From the NCBI RefSeq assembly GCF_014633365.1, contig NC_068344.1:11857669-11921668 (forward strand): DNA of 64,000 nucleotides, in the 5' to 3' direction. The stretch is from Diospyros lotus (lineage: Eukaryota > Streptophyta > Magnoliopsida > Ericales > Ebenaceae). Each line of letters begins with the position of its first letter. Position 1 is the first letter of the stretch. The position numbers and the translations under genes were made by a program. The notes beneath the pieces were generated by a model. It saw only the letters and a program-made list of their open reading frames with translations, ran no database searches and was not told the origin of the DNA. Positions 1 through 11,884 of this stretch are shown in pieces.

Positions 1-257
1 TGCTAATTACATTTACTCGCATTTATACATGTATATAGACTCCTCATTTCACTATTTTGTCCATTCGGGTATGTTTACATACAATCCTTTATCTCGCAAA
101 ATCAAAAAATCATTATTCCTTGGTTTTAGATCTAACATCCTCAAAGTTAGTCAACTCACATCTAAATAAAAACCACAAAGCCACCACAACCTAATTATCC
201 TCAAAATTAATCAATCTCACTTAAATAAGAACCATATATTCTAGCTCTGATACCAAC
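1..257 (-). mobile_element. Internal leader end of a minus-strand Ty3/gypsy element running off the left edge
   Basis: AT-rich sequence with no reading frame of note. It lies on the internal side of a tRNA-iMet-type primer-binding site and is therefore read as the untranslated leader of a minus-strand LTR element whose coding region is outside the window. No protein similarity is visible. Confidence 0.6.
244..255 (-). promoter_or_regulatory. Primer-binding site, tRNA-iMet type
   Basis: The minus strand reads TGGTATCAGAGC, the standard plant PBS complementary to the 3' end of initiator methionine tRNA. It lies two bases inside the LTR end at 258, the normal spacing, and fixes the orientation of the element as minus. 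Confidence 0.9.
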
Positions 258-2223
258 TATAATGCCCCATTTTCCAATTACATAATGAAGCAATAAGATA
301 TTCATTATATGCTAATAATGACCTAGGGCGTTATTGGAAATCCTTTATCAACGGAAGCAAGGATCAAACCTAAGTATGCTAAATAGCTAGGATTTCCACA
401 AGTTTAAATAAAAGTCCGTCATGCACCCACATATCAATAAGTTATAACAGCTTCACAAATACATAAATTTTGTGGTACAACCGCAGAACCGCACACAAGC
501 ACCATACATCCTTAAGTATCTTAACTGCTATTTACATGGGTACACAAATAAATCCAACTCTAAATTAGCCAAGCCCCACCTCTGAATCCTTGCTCGCACT
601 GGAACCTGGAGTACCTGATATGCATAACATACGTGGAACGTTGAATGTTCCAGGGGTATGAAACACCCGAGTTAGATAATTACATCTAAGTGAGTGGTAC
701 AAGGAAGAAAACTATGCATGCAAGAGCAATGTGCAGTTATGACAGGAAACACACAGAAATAAGTATGAAATCTCCTAAAATCTTCCATGTGGTAACAAGG
801 TCAGGGGGTGGCAATCACCCTCGTAGTCATCATAGTAGCTCACTATAAGAGCACGAGATCCCCCATGATGTCCCGCGATCATCATTGTAGCTCACCGCAA
901 GAGTGTGAGATAATGGCTCACCGCAAGAGCATGAGATCCTTCCGTGATGTCCCAACAACCAACCACAGATACAAACACCGAGATGCGTATAAAATAGGCA
1001 AGATATGCTCAAAAGCAATAAAACATGAGATGTAAGCCACCAACCATGATATGTTGTAGGGAAAAGCAGAAGGAATATGATATGCAAGTCACAAGCCACG
1101 CATGAAAGTTTTCATGGTCAAACTCGATGCAACAAAGTAGAAAGGATATGCTCGAAATAAAGGGAACATAGGACGTAAGAAACAAACCATCCACAATGAA
1201 CCCAAAAGTGATTAAGAGGAAGCAATGAGCATGCATAAGAACCATTCATCTTGAAGGTTTACCCTAAGAAGCACTATTTACGACGAGCGAGAATGGTTTT
1301 CTCGTGGTTTTAACATCGTTTGGCATGATCTATGTGGCAACCTAAACTTTCCAACATGGCCTTTTTTTCCCTCAATTCTCCACCAATTTCCTTCTTTCTT
1401 TTTTTAGAACTCTCCCATCTTTCTCAAGAACAAGACCCTTCCATTTGCTTCCCTCAATTTGGCAAAGATACTTTGTTAGAAATGCTTGGAATGATTTGTA
1501 AACAAACCCATGGCTTTATTTATAGACTTCCTGGGTCAATCACACATCGCCACCTTGCAAGGTCATTATGAGACTTCAAATCCTATCTCCAAGTGGCCAA
1601 TGAATGCTTGCCACATGTTCTTAAGGATAAGGTTTGAAGACTTTAGCAAACTTAGAGGCTAAGTAAGCTTTTCTTGGCTAATCACGCGATGCCACCTCAG
1701 GGGGTCATTATGAGCCATCATGTGATCTTATCTTTTCTTCCAAATGACCAATGGAAGTTTGCCATGTGTCCTTGAGGATAAGGTTTGGAGACTTTGGGAG
1801 GTTAAGCAAAAGACTTGGAGAAGACTTTGGACTTGGACTTCAAAACGACCCAAAACTACATTTGATTTGAGTTTGAAATCCAAGATATTTTGAAGAGATA
1901 TTTTAAGGTTTCAACAAACGACGCTTTGGCCTGAACTTTGCACGTAACTGCACTTAGACCCTTTGCTACTTGGTCCCCGGGCCATTTTTAATTACACTTT
2001 TTGGTCCCCAAAAAATTGACTTATTATGCCAATACCCCAAGGTTTTGGATAAATTACACTTTTACCCAAACTTTAGTATTTATCATTTTGCCACTGGCTC
2101 AAAAACTGAACCTTTATCTCAAGGCTTTTATAATCCCTTGAAAGGACCTATTCCCTCAAGTATTAGAACCTAACAATTTCATGTATTACATCATTTTTTA
2201 GTTCAAAAATCTGGGGTATTACA
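258..2223 (-). mobile_element. 5' LTR of a minus-strand Ty3/gypsy (Tekay/Del-like) element
   Basis: Read on the minus strand, the LTR starts TGTAATACCCCAGATTTT at 2223, has a TATA box (TATAAATA) near 1525-1535, and ends GGGGCATTATA at 258 next to the PBS. At about 1.97 kb it is long, as in Tekay/Del chromoviruses. Its last two bases are TA instead of the usual CA. It belongs to a loose group of TGTAA...TTACA LTRs seen repeatedly in this window (12461, 27555 and 32272 copies). It contains no credible gene. Confidence 0.85.
836..945. repeat. Short tandem/dispersed subrepeat inside the LTR
   Basis: Three imperfect copies of a unit like GCTCACCGCAAGAGCATGAGATC are interleaved with two copies of a unit containing GATGTCCC. 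The equivalent transcribed part of the related LTRs at 27555 and 32272 also carries a twice-repeated unit. Confidence 0.7.
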
Positions 2224-2647
2224 AAAATTCCCGTCCTTACAACTTTTTAACAACTGGAAATCAACTTTCAACGACTGATTTTCTCGTCGTTAAAACTCAT
2301 TTTTCTTGTAGTGTTTTTTGCTTATGATAAAAAAGGGGAGAAAAATATAAAAAAAAAATATGAAAAATGTATGATGTATGCAATGTATGCTTAGTATAAA
2401 TTAGTATCAAATATGTTTTTATGTCCAAGTTAACAATTGGTATCCTATTCATTTCTGAAACACTTACTCTTGGTATCAAGAAAACCTTTGTGTTATGTAG
2501 TTTCAAACAAATACAAAAGAGGTTGTACCACTTCAAAGGTTTGTACTTCTATCTTCGATATAAGTTTACGGGGGAGTTATGTGTATACTAAGTGCATATC
2601 AATTTTTTCAAAAGGTTTTCATCATTATCAAAAAATAGGGGGAGAAT
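2224..2647 (+). mobile_element. 3' UTR and polypurine tract of a truncated copia element (SIRE/Tork-like)
   Basis: Two purine runs, AAAAAAGGGGAGAAAAA near 2327-2345 and AAAAAATAGGGGGAGAATTG near 2629-2648, each follow a TATCA/TGATA context. This is the usual appearance of the 3' UTR and PPT in SIRE/Tork copia elements just upstream of the 3' LTR. The coding region is missing: the Ty3 LTR ending at 2223 abuts directly. Confidence 0.65.
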
Positions 2648-2747
2648 TGTTGTATCATATTTTTTGATATATGAGAAAATGTGTTTGATGAAAAACCAAC
2701 CTTAAAATAAAAACTCTTTATGAAAATCTCATATTTTGAAATAAGTT

Positions 2748-3475
2748 TTTCATATTTCGAAACATACATGATTAGTGTTTTGGCGCGAAAGCTCAAATGT
2801 TTGAAAAATCCAAAATTCATGTATCATGTTTCGAAACCATGTTTCAATGTTTCGAAACATAGTTCCGTTATGTTTCTACACATATTCAAAATGCCTTTTG
2901 TTATGTTTGAATAAAATAAATTTTTATGCATCATGTTTCGAAACTAAGTTTTCATGTTTCGAAACATCAATCTGTCATGTTTCTATACATGTTTCGAAAT
3001 GTATATTGATAAGATTTCAAGTTTTGCTAAGTTTATATGCTGTAATTTCAAAACCTGTTTGAAAACTAAGCATATGTTTCGAAACCTCTGTCATCTCTGA
3101 CGGCAGTATATTTAAAATCTTTGTTTAACATGTTTCTGAAGTATGTTTTGAAACCTTCGTATCATGTTTCGAAACATATGACTCTGCCAGAAGAATGTTT
3201 GAAAATCCGTCATGCTTTTTGCCTTTATTTCAAAAGCTATTTAAAAGCTTTCTTTTAAATTAATCTCCATACCCTGGTGTTTTAATTTCAAATATGTTAT
3301 AAGTGGAGAATAAAACAAAATCATTTTATTTTTTAAAAGTTATCTTCCACTCATTTTGTCTCTTGGTGCATATCCAACTGTAAAGGCTGTATAATTCGAA
3401 ACATGGTATGCATGTTTCAAAACCTCTATGTAAAAATATGTTGTTTCGAAACCTACAATGTGTGTTTCAAAACGT
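2748..3475. repeat. Array of the 10-bp palindrome GTTTCGAAAC (main block)
   Basis: About eight exact or near-exact GTTTCGAAAC words (for example near 2827, 2848, 2936, 2958, 3074, 3166 and 3443) are mixed with one- or two-base variants such as GTTTCAAAAC. Spacing is irregular, so this is not a head-to-tail satellite. The block lies upstream of the TATA stretch, in U3. Confidence 0.85.
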
Positions 3476-4132
3476 ACTTTATTATCTTGTCTCTAACGGT
3501 TATAATTAGCCAAAAAGCTATCACTTTGATATATATATATATATAAGTTCTTTGAAGACAAGAAATACACTTCTTACAAGCATACACAAGTTTACACATC
3601 TACAAGAGATTTTTGCCACAAGCACAAGCAAACGAAGCTCTTTTAACAAGGTCTCAAAGAAGATCCTTTCAATCATTCTTTGGTGTGCATTGTGGTGTGA
3701 AAATGAGAAGCAAACTAAACGAAAGCTCTCATCCTTTCAAGTTCTCCTCACTCTATACCAATAGGTTTGTAATAACTATTTGGTAAGGTATTTAATTACA
3801 TTCGAATTGTTGGGTTGTAAAAGATAAGTGTTATTTATCTTGTTGTAAGGTTTGAGTTGAGCCCGTAAAAACTTGTTGTCTAAGGTTTTAGGGTGAACTG
3901 TGGTAAAACCTTTAGTGTCATTGATCACTAGTAAAAGTGATTGTGTTAGCAAATCCTTCAAGTGGGTAAGGTTGAAGGTAGTGGAGTAGGCGAGTGCCGA
4001 ACCGCTATAAATCTTGTGTGTACTTGATTTCTCATTCTTACTTGTTATTATCTTCGTTCATGCTCTCAAAAGAATTGGTTCTTTAAAAAAAAAAAAACTA
4101 AAGGAGTTTCAATATTTGCAAATCAGTGAGTA

Positions 4133-4275
4133 AGGTTTCGAAACATACTATAGTAAGTTTTGAAACTTACCTGACAGTAAGTTTGATTTCGAAACATACT
4201 CATCTATATTTCGAAACATACTTAACATAAAGGGTAGTTTCAAAACATACTCCCTCAGGTTTCAAAACATAGTGT
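4133..4275. repeat. GTTTCGAAAC palindrome array (second block, U5)
   Basis: One exact and several degenerate copies (GTTTTGAAAC, ATTTCGAAAC, GTTTCAAAAC) at roughly 15-30-base spacing, downstream of the TATA stretch in the same copia LTR. Confidence 0.8.
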
Positions 4276-4331
4276 CTTGCAAGCAAAAGTTTTTTTTGTT
4301 ATCGAAAATTTACCTAAATCCCAATTCACCC

Positions 4332-5225
4332 TTTATGACACTTCATATCATGTGCTAGCATGTATGTTAGTTTTATCTAATGGCAAATATATCCCAAGAG
4401 ATTATGACATGATCAGCATTATTCCGTGAGATTATGTGCATACATCTTGGTATGAGCATGGAGTATGACTTTATATGGAACACTTCATATCATGTGCTAG
4501 CATGTATGTGAGCATTACATTGCATTATGTGCCTCAGGCGACTTAGTCCGCGGGGATTCCATAGTATTAGTTTCAGCTCAATTATGAGTTGCTAGCCTGG
4601 TGACGACCAGGGGGCTAGGGGCTTATTGCCTACAGTATATGCTTACAGTTTTTATGTTTACAAGATTCAGATCAGTCAGGTATGTATTACAGTTATATGG
4701 GTCTATGATCCAAAGTTGCATACTTGCATTTAGTTTATAGTTTATGTGCATTACATTTTTGTGAATGCAAACAGATAGTGATTATACTCAGTACAAGTTC
4801 AGTAAGTAATTTATCAGTATCGATATTCTTCGATTCAGCTTTAGTTATTCTTTCCATCTTATTACTTGCTGAGCTTTGTAGCTCACCTTGTACTCTTCAC
4901 CATTCCAAGTCCTAGCCGGGGAGTACCAGATGTGGGGCCTGGCAGTAGTGGTCAGTAGTGTGTATATGTAGAGCCGCTTAAGATCAAAGATGTTCTGGAG
5001 TTTATAGTGTCTTGTCAGTTAGGATTATTTTATACTTCAGTTGAGGGATTTTCCCTTAGACAGAGTTTATGGTTTTCAATTTATTTTGACTCAAAGTTTT
5101 TATTTCAATTGATTGAGATGTTTAGTTATGGTATCAGATTTCAGTTTATTAGAGAGTCTTATATTATTTTATCTATTTTCTCATAGCACATCTTCTCTGG
5201 AAGTTTTAGGAGAGGGGGTGTTACA
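4332..5225 (+). mobile_element. 3' part of a Ty3/gypsy LTR (same family as 24566-27041)
   Basis: The sequence matches the reverse complement of about 24566-25440 closely, including the block with CCAGGGGGCTAGGGGCTT and the CATGTGCTAGCATGTATGTGAGCATT block. It ends GGGGGTGTTACA at 5225. The 5' part (U3 and TATA region) is absent, so it is a truncated relic. Confidence 0.8.
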
Positions 5226-5990
5226 ACTGGGGATTTATGGAAACAAACCTTTTCGATCCTTACCTGATCTGAACTCGACTCCACCAACTAAAGCCATATA
5301 CATCAAGCAATCGCACAACAACATTTACATTCAATCACATGAATACATAAATGACTATATACCACATACAAACTAAGGCGACAACGCTGGTCGCCACATC
5401 ATCCTCCCGACACCATCCCTGCTTGCATCTGGGCTTGCAACTTCTACAACATGAGGTAAAACCTAATAAGTCATAAAGACTCAGTAAAGGTGTAATGCAT
5501 AGGTAAATGAAGCATGAGATAGCATGTAATGCAAAAATGCATTGCAAAATGGGTAGTCTTCCATGCCCTCAAAACCCCCATTTTAGAGCCTCTATCCTTG
5601 AGCCCCAAAATAATTTCCAATTTTTTTTTTTGACCTTTCTAGAATTTTTCTGGCATTTTTCCTATTTTTTCTCTATTTTCCAGATTTTCTTCTTAATTTT
5701 CTTTTATTTTGTTTTCTTCTCTCTGCTTCATCTTCTTCCTCGCGCTTTTTCTTCCTCTCAATGCATGGCCACCTGCGCACAGTTGCACCGCCGGCTCCGC
5801 CACCGACGGCCACCATCGACCTCACCGCACCACCTAGGACCGCCGCAAACCCGCTGCCAGTGCCGGCCTCCCTTGCGCGCATTGCTATCATAGTTGACGT
5901 TGTTGCTTTAGGCCGCCACTGTCCCCGCTTCAGCCGTCGTTACTTCAAGCATTGCTACATCAACCATAGGGATTCTTTCTATATTTTTAG
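5226..5990 (-). mobile_element. Ty3/gypsy LTR fragment related to 42774-46726
   Basis: Two blocks match the 4-kb solo LTR at 42774-46726 in the same orientation. One holds the sequence around CATCCCTGCTTGCATCTGG (5425-5445 against about 43325). The other holds the T-rich run followed by a GC-rich segment (5600-5890 against 45390-45800). The left part abuts the end of the previous LTR fragment. Small frames in the GC-rich part (5507-5893 and its complement) are compositional and are not called as genes. Confidence 0.65.
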
Positions 5991-8008
5991 CTTCTGTGCA
6001 TGTACTGGTTTTATATGACTATTTACATATATCGAATGTGATTCGAAATGTTGTTTCAATTCCACAGCTTGTAAGTCATGGTTATACATTTTCTTTTGCA
6101 TGTAATGAATGTTTGATAAAGTGTGGGAAAAGCTGTGATGATAAATGGTCTATATTTCCTATAAACACATGCATTTGAATATAATTAGCAAATTGTTGCT
6201 AGACTTAATACCACATCAAAAGAGAAGCATTCTCAGGGCAATCACATAAATCCCAAACAATTATGGCACCTTAGGCTGGGTCATATCGGCGAGAGTAGGC
6301 ATATGAAATTGGCTCATCAGGGTCTTATATGTGATTTGTGTGCTGAACCTGGACTAACTTGTGAGTCATGTATCCTCTAGAAAATGACTAAGTCTCATTT
6401 TGTTAGATAAGGGAAACGGGTTACTGAATTGTTAAGATTGGTACATTTAGTTGTATGTGGGCCTATAAATGTTATGGCCCTGGGTGGTTATATCTACTTT
6501 ATAACTTTTACTGATGATTTATCATAGTATGGTTACATGAACTTAATGAAGTATAAGTCGAAAGTATTTGAATAGTTCAAAGAGTTCAAAGTTGAAGTAG
6601 AAAACCAAATATGAAAGAGTATCAAGATTGTTCAATCAAATCGAGGAGGTGAATACTTGAGTACTGAGTTTATTGATTATCTTACAGGTTATGGTATAAT
6701 TTCATAATTGACTCCTCTTTATACACCACAGTTGAATGGTGTGGCTAAATGTAGGAATCGGACCTTGCTGGACATGGTTCGTTCTATGCTAAGCTACATG
6801 AATTTGCCTATTTCACTATGGGGTTATACTATTCTTATCGTAATTTTTTTGATAAATGAGTACTGACTAAATTTGTTTCAACCACACCATATGAGATATG
6901 GGTTGGGAAACCTATGAGTCTTAAGCATGTTAGGATTTAGAGTTGCCCGTTGTATGCGAAGAGGTTAAGAATAGAGAAGTTGGATCCTAGATCTAAGAAA
7001 GTTCATTTTGTGGGATGTCCTAAACACAGTTTTTGGTATTATATCTATTTTTTGGTTAACCCAAGAGTTTCGCTTGCCAACCATGTTATCTTCTTGAAAG
7101 AAAAGTTCATTCAGGAAGGTGGCATGGGGAAGAAAATAGATATGGTGAAAAAGGAGTCTTCTGTTCCACAAATACTTGATTAGATTATTGAGTATGATGA
7201 ATCAAGTCAGAGAGATCATCAACAGGTTCTTTGTAGGTCTAGTAGAGTGTCCAATCCTCCAAATCGATAGTATGGTTTATTGATGGAGGAGATACATGAA
7301 TTGTTCTTGTATGAGGATAGTAACAAGTTGGTTTAACCCTACCACCTATAAGGAGGCAATATCTAATATCAATGCCTTGAAATGACAGATAAATATGGAA
7401 TCTGAGATGGAGTTTATGTACTCCAACCAGGTCTAGGTATTGGTAGATCCACTTGAGGGAATTATTCTTGTCGGGTGTAAATGGATCTTCAAGAGAAATA
7501 TAAGTTCAAATGGATAAGTTTTGGCCTATAATGCTAGGTTGGTGGCAAAAAGGTTATCGTCAATGTTAAGGTATTAACGATGATGAGACTTTTTCACTTG
7601 TCACGATGCTGAAGTCTATCGAGATGATATTAGCTATCCCTACTTACTATAACTATGAGATACGACAGATGAATGTCACTATATGGAATAACAGAGTGGA
7701 TTTGAGTCCATTGATCCACATTAGGTGTGTTTACTAAAGAGATCAATATATGGTCTGAAGCAAACATCAAGGAGTTGGAATATCCGTTTTGATCATGAGA
7801 TTAAAGGGTTTGGTTTCTTCAGAAATTCGGATAAACCATGTGTATATAAGAAGGTTAGTGGGAGCAATATTATGTTCCTAGTCTTGTAAGTGGATAATAT
7901 TTTAATTATGGGTAACAATATGGACATGATGATGTCTACGAAAGCCTCCATGTCTAGAGTATTATCTATAAAGGATCTGGGAGATGCTACCTATATTTTG
8001 GGGATTAG
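5991..8008 (+). pseudogene. Copia Gag-Pol remnant, part 1: protease end, GAG-pre-integrase, integrase, reverse transcriptase
   Basis: The translation, broken by many stops and frameshifts, follows Ty1/copia order. The post-protease segment (NVVSIPQLVSHGY, about 6047-6085) is followed by GAG-pre-integrase (LRLGHIGESRHMKLAHQG, about 6270-6320), the integrase core (RGGEYL near 6645; TPQ-NG--K-RNRTLLDM-RSM near 6720-6790), the SKKVHFVGCPK region (6975-7025), and RT (GCKWIFKRN near 7475; SIYGLKQ near 7740; a degraded YVDD box, VDN, at 7891-7900; DLGDATYILGIRL at 7975-8008). The N-terminal gag is missing. The frame stops where a solo LTR entered, and the RT resumes at 10985. It cannot encode a working enzyme. 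Confidence 0.9.
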
Positions 8009-8413
8009 ACTTTTGATAGGGCTTAATTATATACATATTTTTATCTTAACCTTGTGTTAATTTTCCTACATAAATGTGTGTTTATATAGATTTTACATTA
8101 TTTTAATCTCTTTTTGTAGGAACTCAGCAAAGAATATTATTTTGAAGATTTTGGCATAAAAAGAAAAGAAAAAAATATATTATAAAGATAATTTTAAAAT
8201 TAATATTATAATATAAATATAAATAAATAAATATTTTAAATAAATAATATTATAGTATAATTAAAGTTATTATAATTAATAGTATATTAAATATTAAATA
8301 TTATATTATATTATAAAATTAAAACGAAAGTTGAATTGGAGACGTGAGGCTCATGCGCATGGAATATATATATATATATTATAAAGGAAGTTTAGGAGGC
8401 CTTAGGGCTCCAT

Positions 8414-8416
8414 GTG

Positions 8417-8449
<33 letters not shown>

Positions 8450-8451
8450 GT
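8414..8451. repeat. (CA)n(TA)n microsatellite
   Basis: A compound dinucleotide run with about nine CA units followed by about eight TA units, in the AT-rich part of the solo LTR. AT-rich simple sequence also fills 8160-8330. Confidence 0.95.
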
Positions 8452-8902
8452 ATGATAATATATAAACAAAAGGAGGGCGCAGGAGACTGCTTAGCAACGC
8501 ACAGAAATTAAAGATTGGAGGATTGAATACAGTGCCACAGTAAGGGACGAAATTGAAGATTGGAGGCTGCTGGAGACGATGCCACAGAAGGAAAAAATTA
8601 AAGGGTCGCCTCATGCACACCTCGCGTGCAGGGACGTCTCACGAGTAACAACTGAAGCATATTTATTGTGACCCATATCTATTTCAGATCTGGGCAGGGA
8701 GCATTCTCTCTTCTTCATTCAATTTTCCATTTTTTTTTTTTACTTTAATAATGTCTAGTTAATTTATTTTAGTTAAGTTTGGATGGATTTTAATTTTGGG
8801 ATTATGTGATTATTTGTTTAGTTTGATTCTAAACCCGATTATTATTTGCGTGAGGAATTTATATTGTTGCGTTTAATGCTTTAAAAGATTGGCTACCTTT
8901 TA

Positions 8903-10393
8903 TGAAGGATCATGAATGAGGAAACAAAGCATGCAGCGGAAGCGGTTTAAAATCAAAACCGTTCCTCGTATTGATAAGAATCTAGGAGACTTACTTTTGC
9001 GGCGGATTACCGGACGGAATGGAGCGATGGGAGCTTCTTCGCGTTGTGGAGACGACGGCTGTCCTGCTAGCCTTCGACTTCGTCGCATCAGAACTCAAAC
9101 GCACCATTTCGATCTTCCGGAGTATAACTCGAACTCGTGGCCTTTCTTCGGTGAAGAAGAATGAAAAACGACTTAGATGAAAAAATAACTAAAGAGAGAT
9201 ATATATAGGGAGAACCCTAGGGTTAAAACCCTAGTGGGCCAAACCCTAATGGGCCAAGACCTTTTAATTAATTTTCTAATTGGGTTAGCCCAATTAATTA
9301 ATTAAAAACCCTAATGAACTATTATTTTATTCTAGCCCAATGGACCATTCTGAATAAAATAATTCTCTCTCAATGTAATTCATCCAACAAGCCAAATGTA
9401 TTAAAAAAAAATACATGAGTTACATCGAGCTACCCCGGGGACCAAAAGACAAATTATTCACGGCTACTAAAATGACCAAAATATCCCTGCTACCTAGTAG
9501 CTATATTTTGTCATTCTAAGTGTTCCAATTATCACCATATGGTAACACTGACCCCACGAATAATTTTGCATATGCCATGTCTTTGACCTACTAGTGTAAT
9601 GACGAAAATACCCCTCTGCGTAACACCCATCATTTAGAAAGGAATAATGTACTAACACCTTTCTAAATGACTTCTACCATCCTTAGATCACTAGTCCAAT
9701 AATCCGTGACTACTCGAATGTACTTGCTTATCACTGGGAGCTACCCAGAAGCACACACTCTTAAGTCACGTTCCCAGGGCCCTGGATTATTCGATTATTC
9801 TTGGACAATCACAAGGGGGTGAATCACAGAAACTATCTTGTATTAGTCTGTCTTAGCTAATTAGAAACCATACTCCCAACTCAAAAGGATATTGATCTTT
9901 GACAGACCTCACCTACAATGAATCTAAGAATATAGCTCTAGGTTCACTAGACCACCAACTAATACTCAAGTATTAGAGTACTCGTCCACGTAGTAGCAGT
10001 GATAGACTAGCTCCATGATAATTAGTACTTTGTCATTAGCTTCTATCACAGGTCCACTCTACGCATTCCAAATGCGCTTGTACAATTAGAGCAAACGGAC
10101 TGTTTACTGGCTAAGGCAAGCCATCCTCCATTAGGATCTATTGCACAATGATCTTATCATGATAGAATGCCCAGTTCTATCAAAAGATCAAGAGTTATAT
10201 TTTCTTGCTCATTAAGTACCCATGATTCATGCCTAACTGTGAAGAACGACCCATCACATGAATCACTTACTTAATAGCATGGACACCTTTCCAACAATTA
10301 AATGCAAATAATATATGTGCCATAAACTGAATAAAAGAAACATCATTACCATAAATTAAACAAAACGTGTCTTTAGGGCATACATTTCCAACA
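8903..10393 (-). mobile_element. Copia solo LTR nested in the solo LTR; TSD TTTTA
   Basis: On the minus strand it starts TGTTGGAAATGTATGCCC at 10393, has a TATA box near 9190-9200 (CTATATATATC), and ends at 8903 (plus-strand TGAAGGATCATG). Perfect TTTTA duplications lie at 8898-8902 and 10394-10398. Length is 1,491 bp with no coding region. The segment downstream of the TATA box (8903-9170) is GC-richer and gives two small overlapping frames, judged spurious. Confidence 0.92.
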
Positions 10394-10984
10394 TTTTAAT
10401 GATTCAATGATTTATGCATGACTGACTAAAGGATTGTTATAAATTAGATTCATGGGCAATATATATCACATGTTTGACTATGAGATCGAAAGCTGATTAG
10501 TTTATGTGTGGGAGTCGAGGAAGCTTAGTGAGTAAAATCCCCTTCCGAGATTAGAGGTTTCCAAAGAACTTAATGCTTATTTATTTCATTGATATCTGCT
10601 TAGAAATCTGATAGTGAAATTGAATCAATAAAGGATTAATATGACTTGAGAAAGCTTATTAATTAATTTAGGGAAATCCACCATCACATGTAAATAATTA
10701 TAAAATACTGTAAGGGTATTTTTGATTTTGAATTAGAATTGAATAAATAATTACATAACCCGGATTAAATGAAATCTAAACCCTAGTGCACTCATTAATT
10801 AATTTTTCTCACAAAGTATCTAGTTTTTCATTTATCCGATTAATTAATTAGTTCAACCTAGGCTAATTAAAATTGTTTTGGTAGTGTGATCTAGTCCTCG
10901 TGGGATCGACACTATTTTCATCACTATATGCATATTTGACTAGGGTACACTTGCCCGAATTAATTGTGCATAAATCACACATCA

Positions 10985-11884
10985 ACTTTATAAAGATAGA
11001 ATTGAGAAATTGATAGGTCTCTCCTAGAGCTTGTACATAGAAAAGGTGTTAAAGATGTTTAGCATGTTAAATTTCAAAAGGGGACAGTTTCCTGTCTAGG
11101 TTGGAGTTCATCTCTCTAAGGAAATGTCCCCTAATAGAGGGATCGTATGAGTAAGGTACCTTATGTTTCAGTGGTTGGGAGCCTTATGTATACGATGATA
11201 TATACAAGGCCAGATATTGCATACATTGTAAGTATTGTAAGTTAATATCGATCCAATCCCAGTGATAGTTACTAGATCGAAGTGAAGTATATTCTGAAGT
11301 ACTTGAGAATAACTAAAACTATGCTATTGATTTATGGAGGGGCCGATTTCCATGTGGATGGATTCACTTATTCACATTTTCAATCGGATGTTAATGATCG
11401 CAAATTGATGCCTGGCTTTGTATATCTCTTAAATGTGGTGTTGTGAGCTAAAAAAGTTCCAAGCAAGTAATCACAGTGGATTCAACCATAGAAGTTGAGT
11501 ATATTACAGCATGTGATGCTGCAAAGGAAGTTATTTGGATTCAAAAGTTCCTTTTGGAGGTTGATATGGTTACGACTATTTTGTCACCAGTACCTTTGTA
11601 TTGTGACAATAATGGATCTATCGCGCAGGTGAATGAACCTAGGTCTCATCAAAATTCAAACACATTAAACATTGGTTTCATTTGATTTGAGTGATTACAG
11701 CACGTAGGAAGGTGTAGCTATAGAGAATAGATTCAACAAATAATATAGTTAACCCACTCATCAAGGCTATGACTTAGTCACAGTTGGACCAGCATCTTGA
11801 GAAGATGGGTACTCGGTACTTGCTAATGGTGGCACACTAGTTGCGTACATGAGATGTAAATTAGCATTAGTGCAAGTAGGAGAT
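10985..11884 (+). pseudogene. Copia Pol remnant, part 2: end of RT, RNase H
   Basis: Continues the frame broken at 8008: YKDRIEKLIGLS (about 10988-11025), then a decayed connection domain, then RNase H with VEYITACDAAKEVIWIQKF (11494-11550), LYCDNNGSIAQ (11597-11628) and EPRSHQNS (11636-11660). The terminal tail (ANGGTLVAYMRCKLALVQVGDC, about 11826-11890) runs into the 3' LTR, as is usual for this copia type. Stops and frameshifts are frequent. Confidence 0.9.

Larger units (their letters stand above)
2648..4331 (+). mobile_element. 3' LTR of a SIRE/Tork-like copia element, 3' end truncated
   Basis: It begins TGTTGTATCAT directly after the PPT. A TATA stretch lies at 3527-3546, followed by typical copia R-U5 sequence, including GTGCCGAACCGCTATAAATC near 3995-4015 and CCAATTCACCC near 4320-4331, which is normally very close to the LTR end. 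Similarity then switches to a Ty3 LTR fragment. Palindrome arrays occupy both its U3 and its U5. Confidence 0.7.
8014..10984 (+). mobile_element. Solo LTR (Tat/Ogre-type Ty3), itself interrupted; TSD ACTTT
   Basis: It starts TGATAGGGCTTAATTATATAC and ends GTGCATAAATCACACATCA, the terminal signature of a common plant Ty3 LTR class. Perfect 5-bp duplications ACTTT flank it at 8009-8013 and 10985-10989. Removing it rejoins the copia RT codons (..GIRL | YKDRIEKLIG..). Without the second LTR nested at 8903-10393 the unit is about 1.47 kb. No internal coding region is present, so it is a product of LTR-LTR recombination. Confidence 0.92.

Noticed and set aside
244..255. GCTCTGATACCA as part of a tRNA gene
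   Set aside because: No cloverleaf around it. The position next to an LTR end identifies it as a PBS.
2748..3475. GTTTCGAAAC repeats as a CRISPR array
   Set aside because: The word is only 10 bp, spacing is irregular, variants abound, and the setting is a plant LTR.
5507..6018. 128-codon frame and its neighbours
   Set aside because: T-rich then GC-rich LTR fragment. No domain is visible and the frame overlaps opposite-strand frames.
9212..9245. CCCTAGGGTTAAAACCCTA as telomeric repeat
   Set aside because: Only scattered CCCTAA-like words occur, with no tandem CCCTAAA array. It lies just downstream of a TATA box in a copia LTR.
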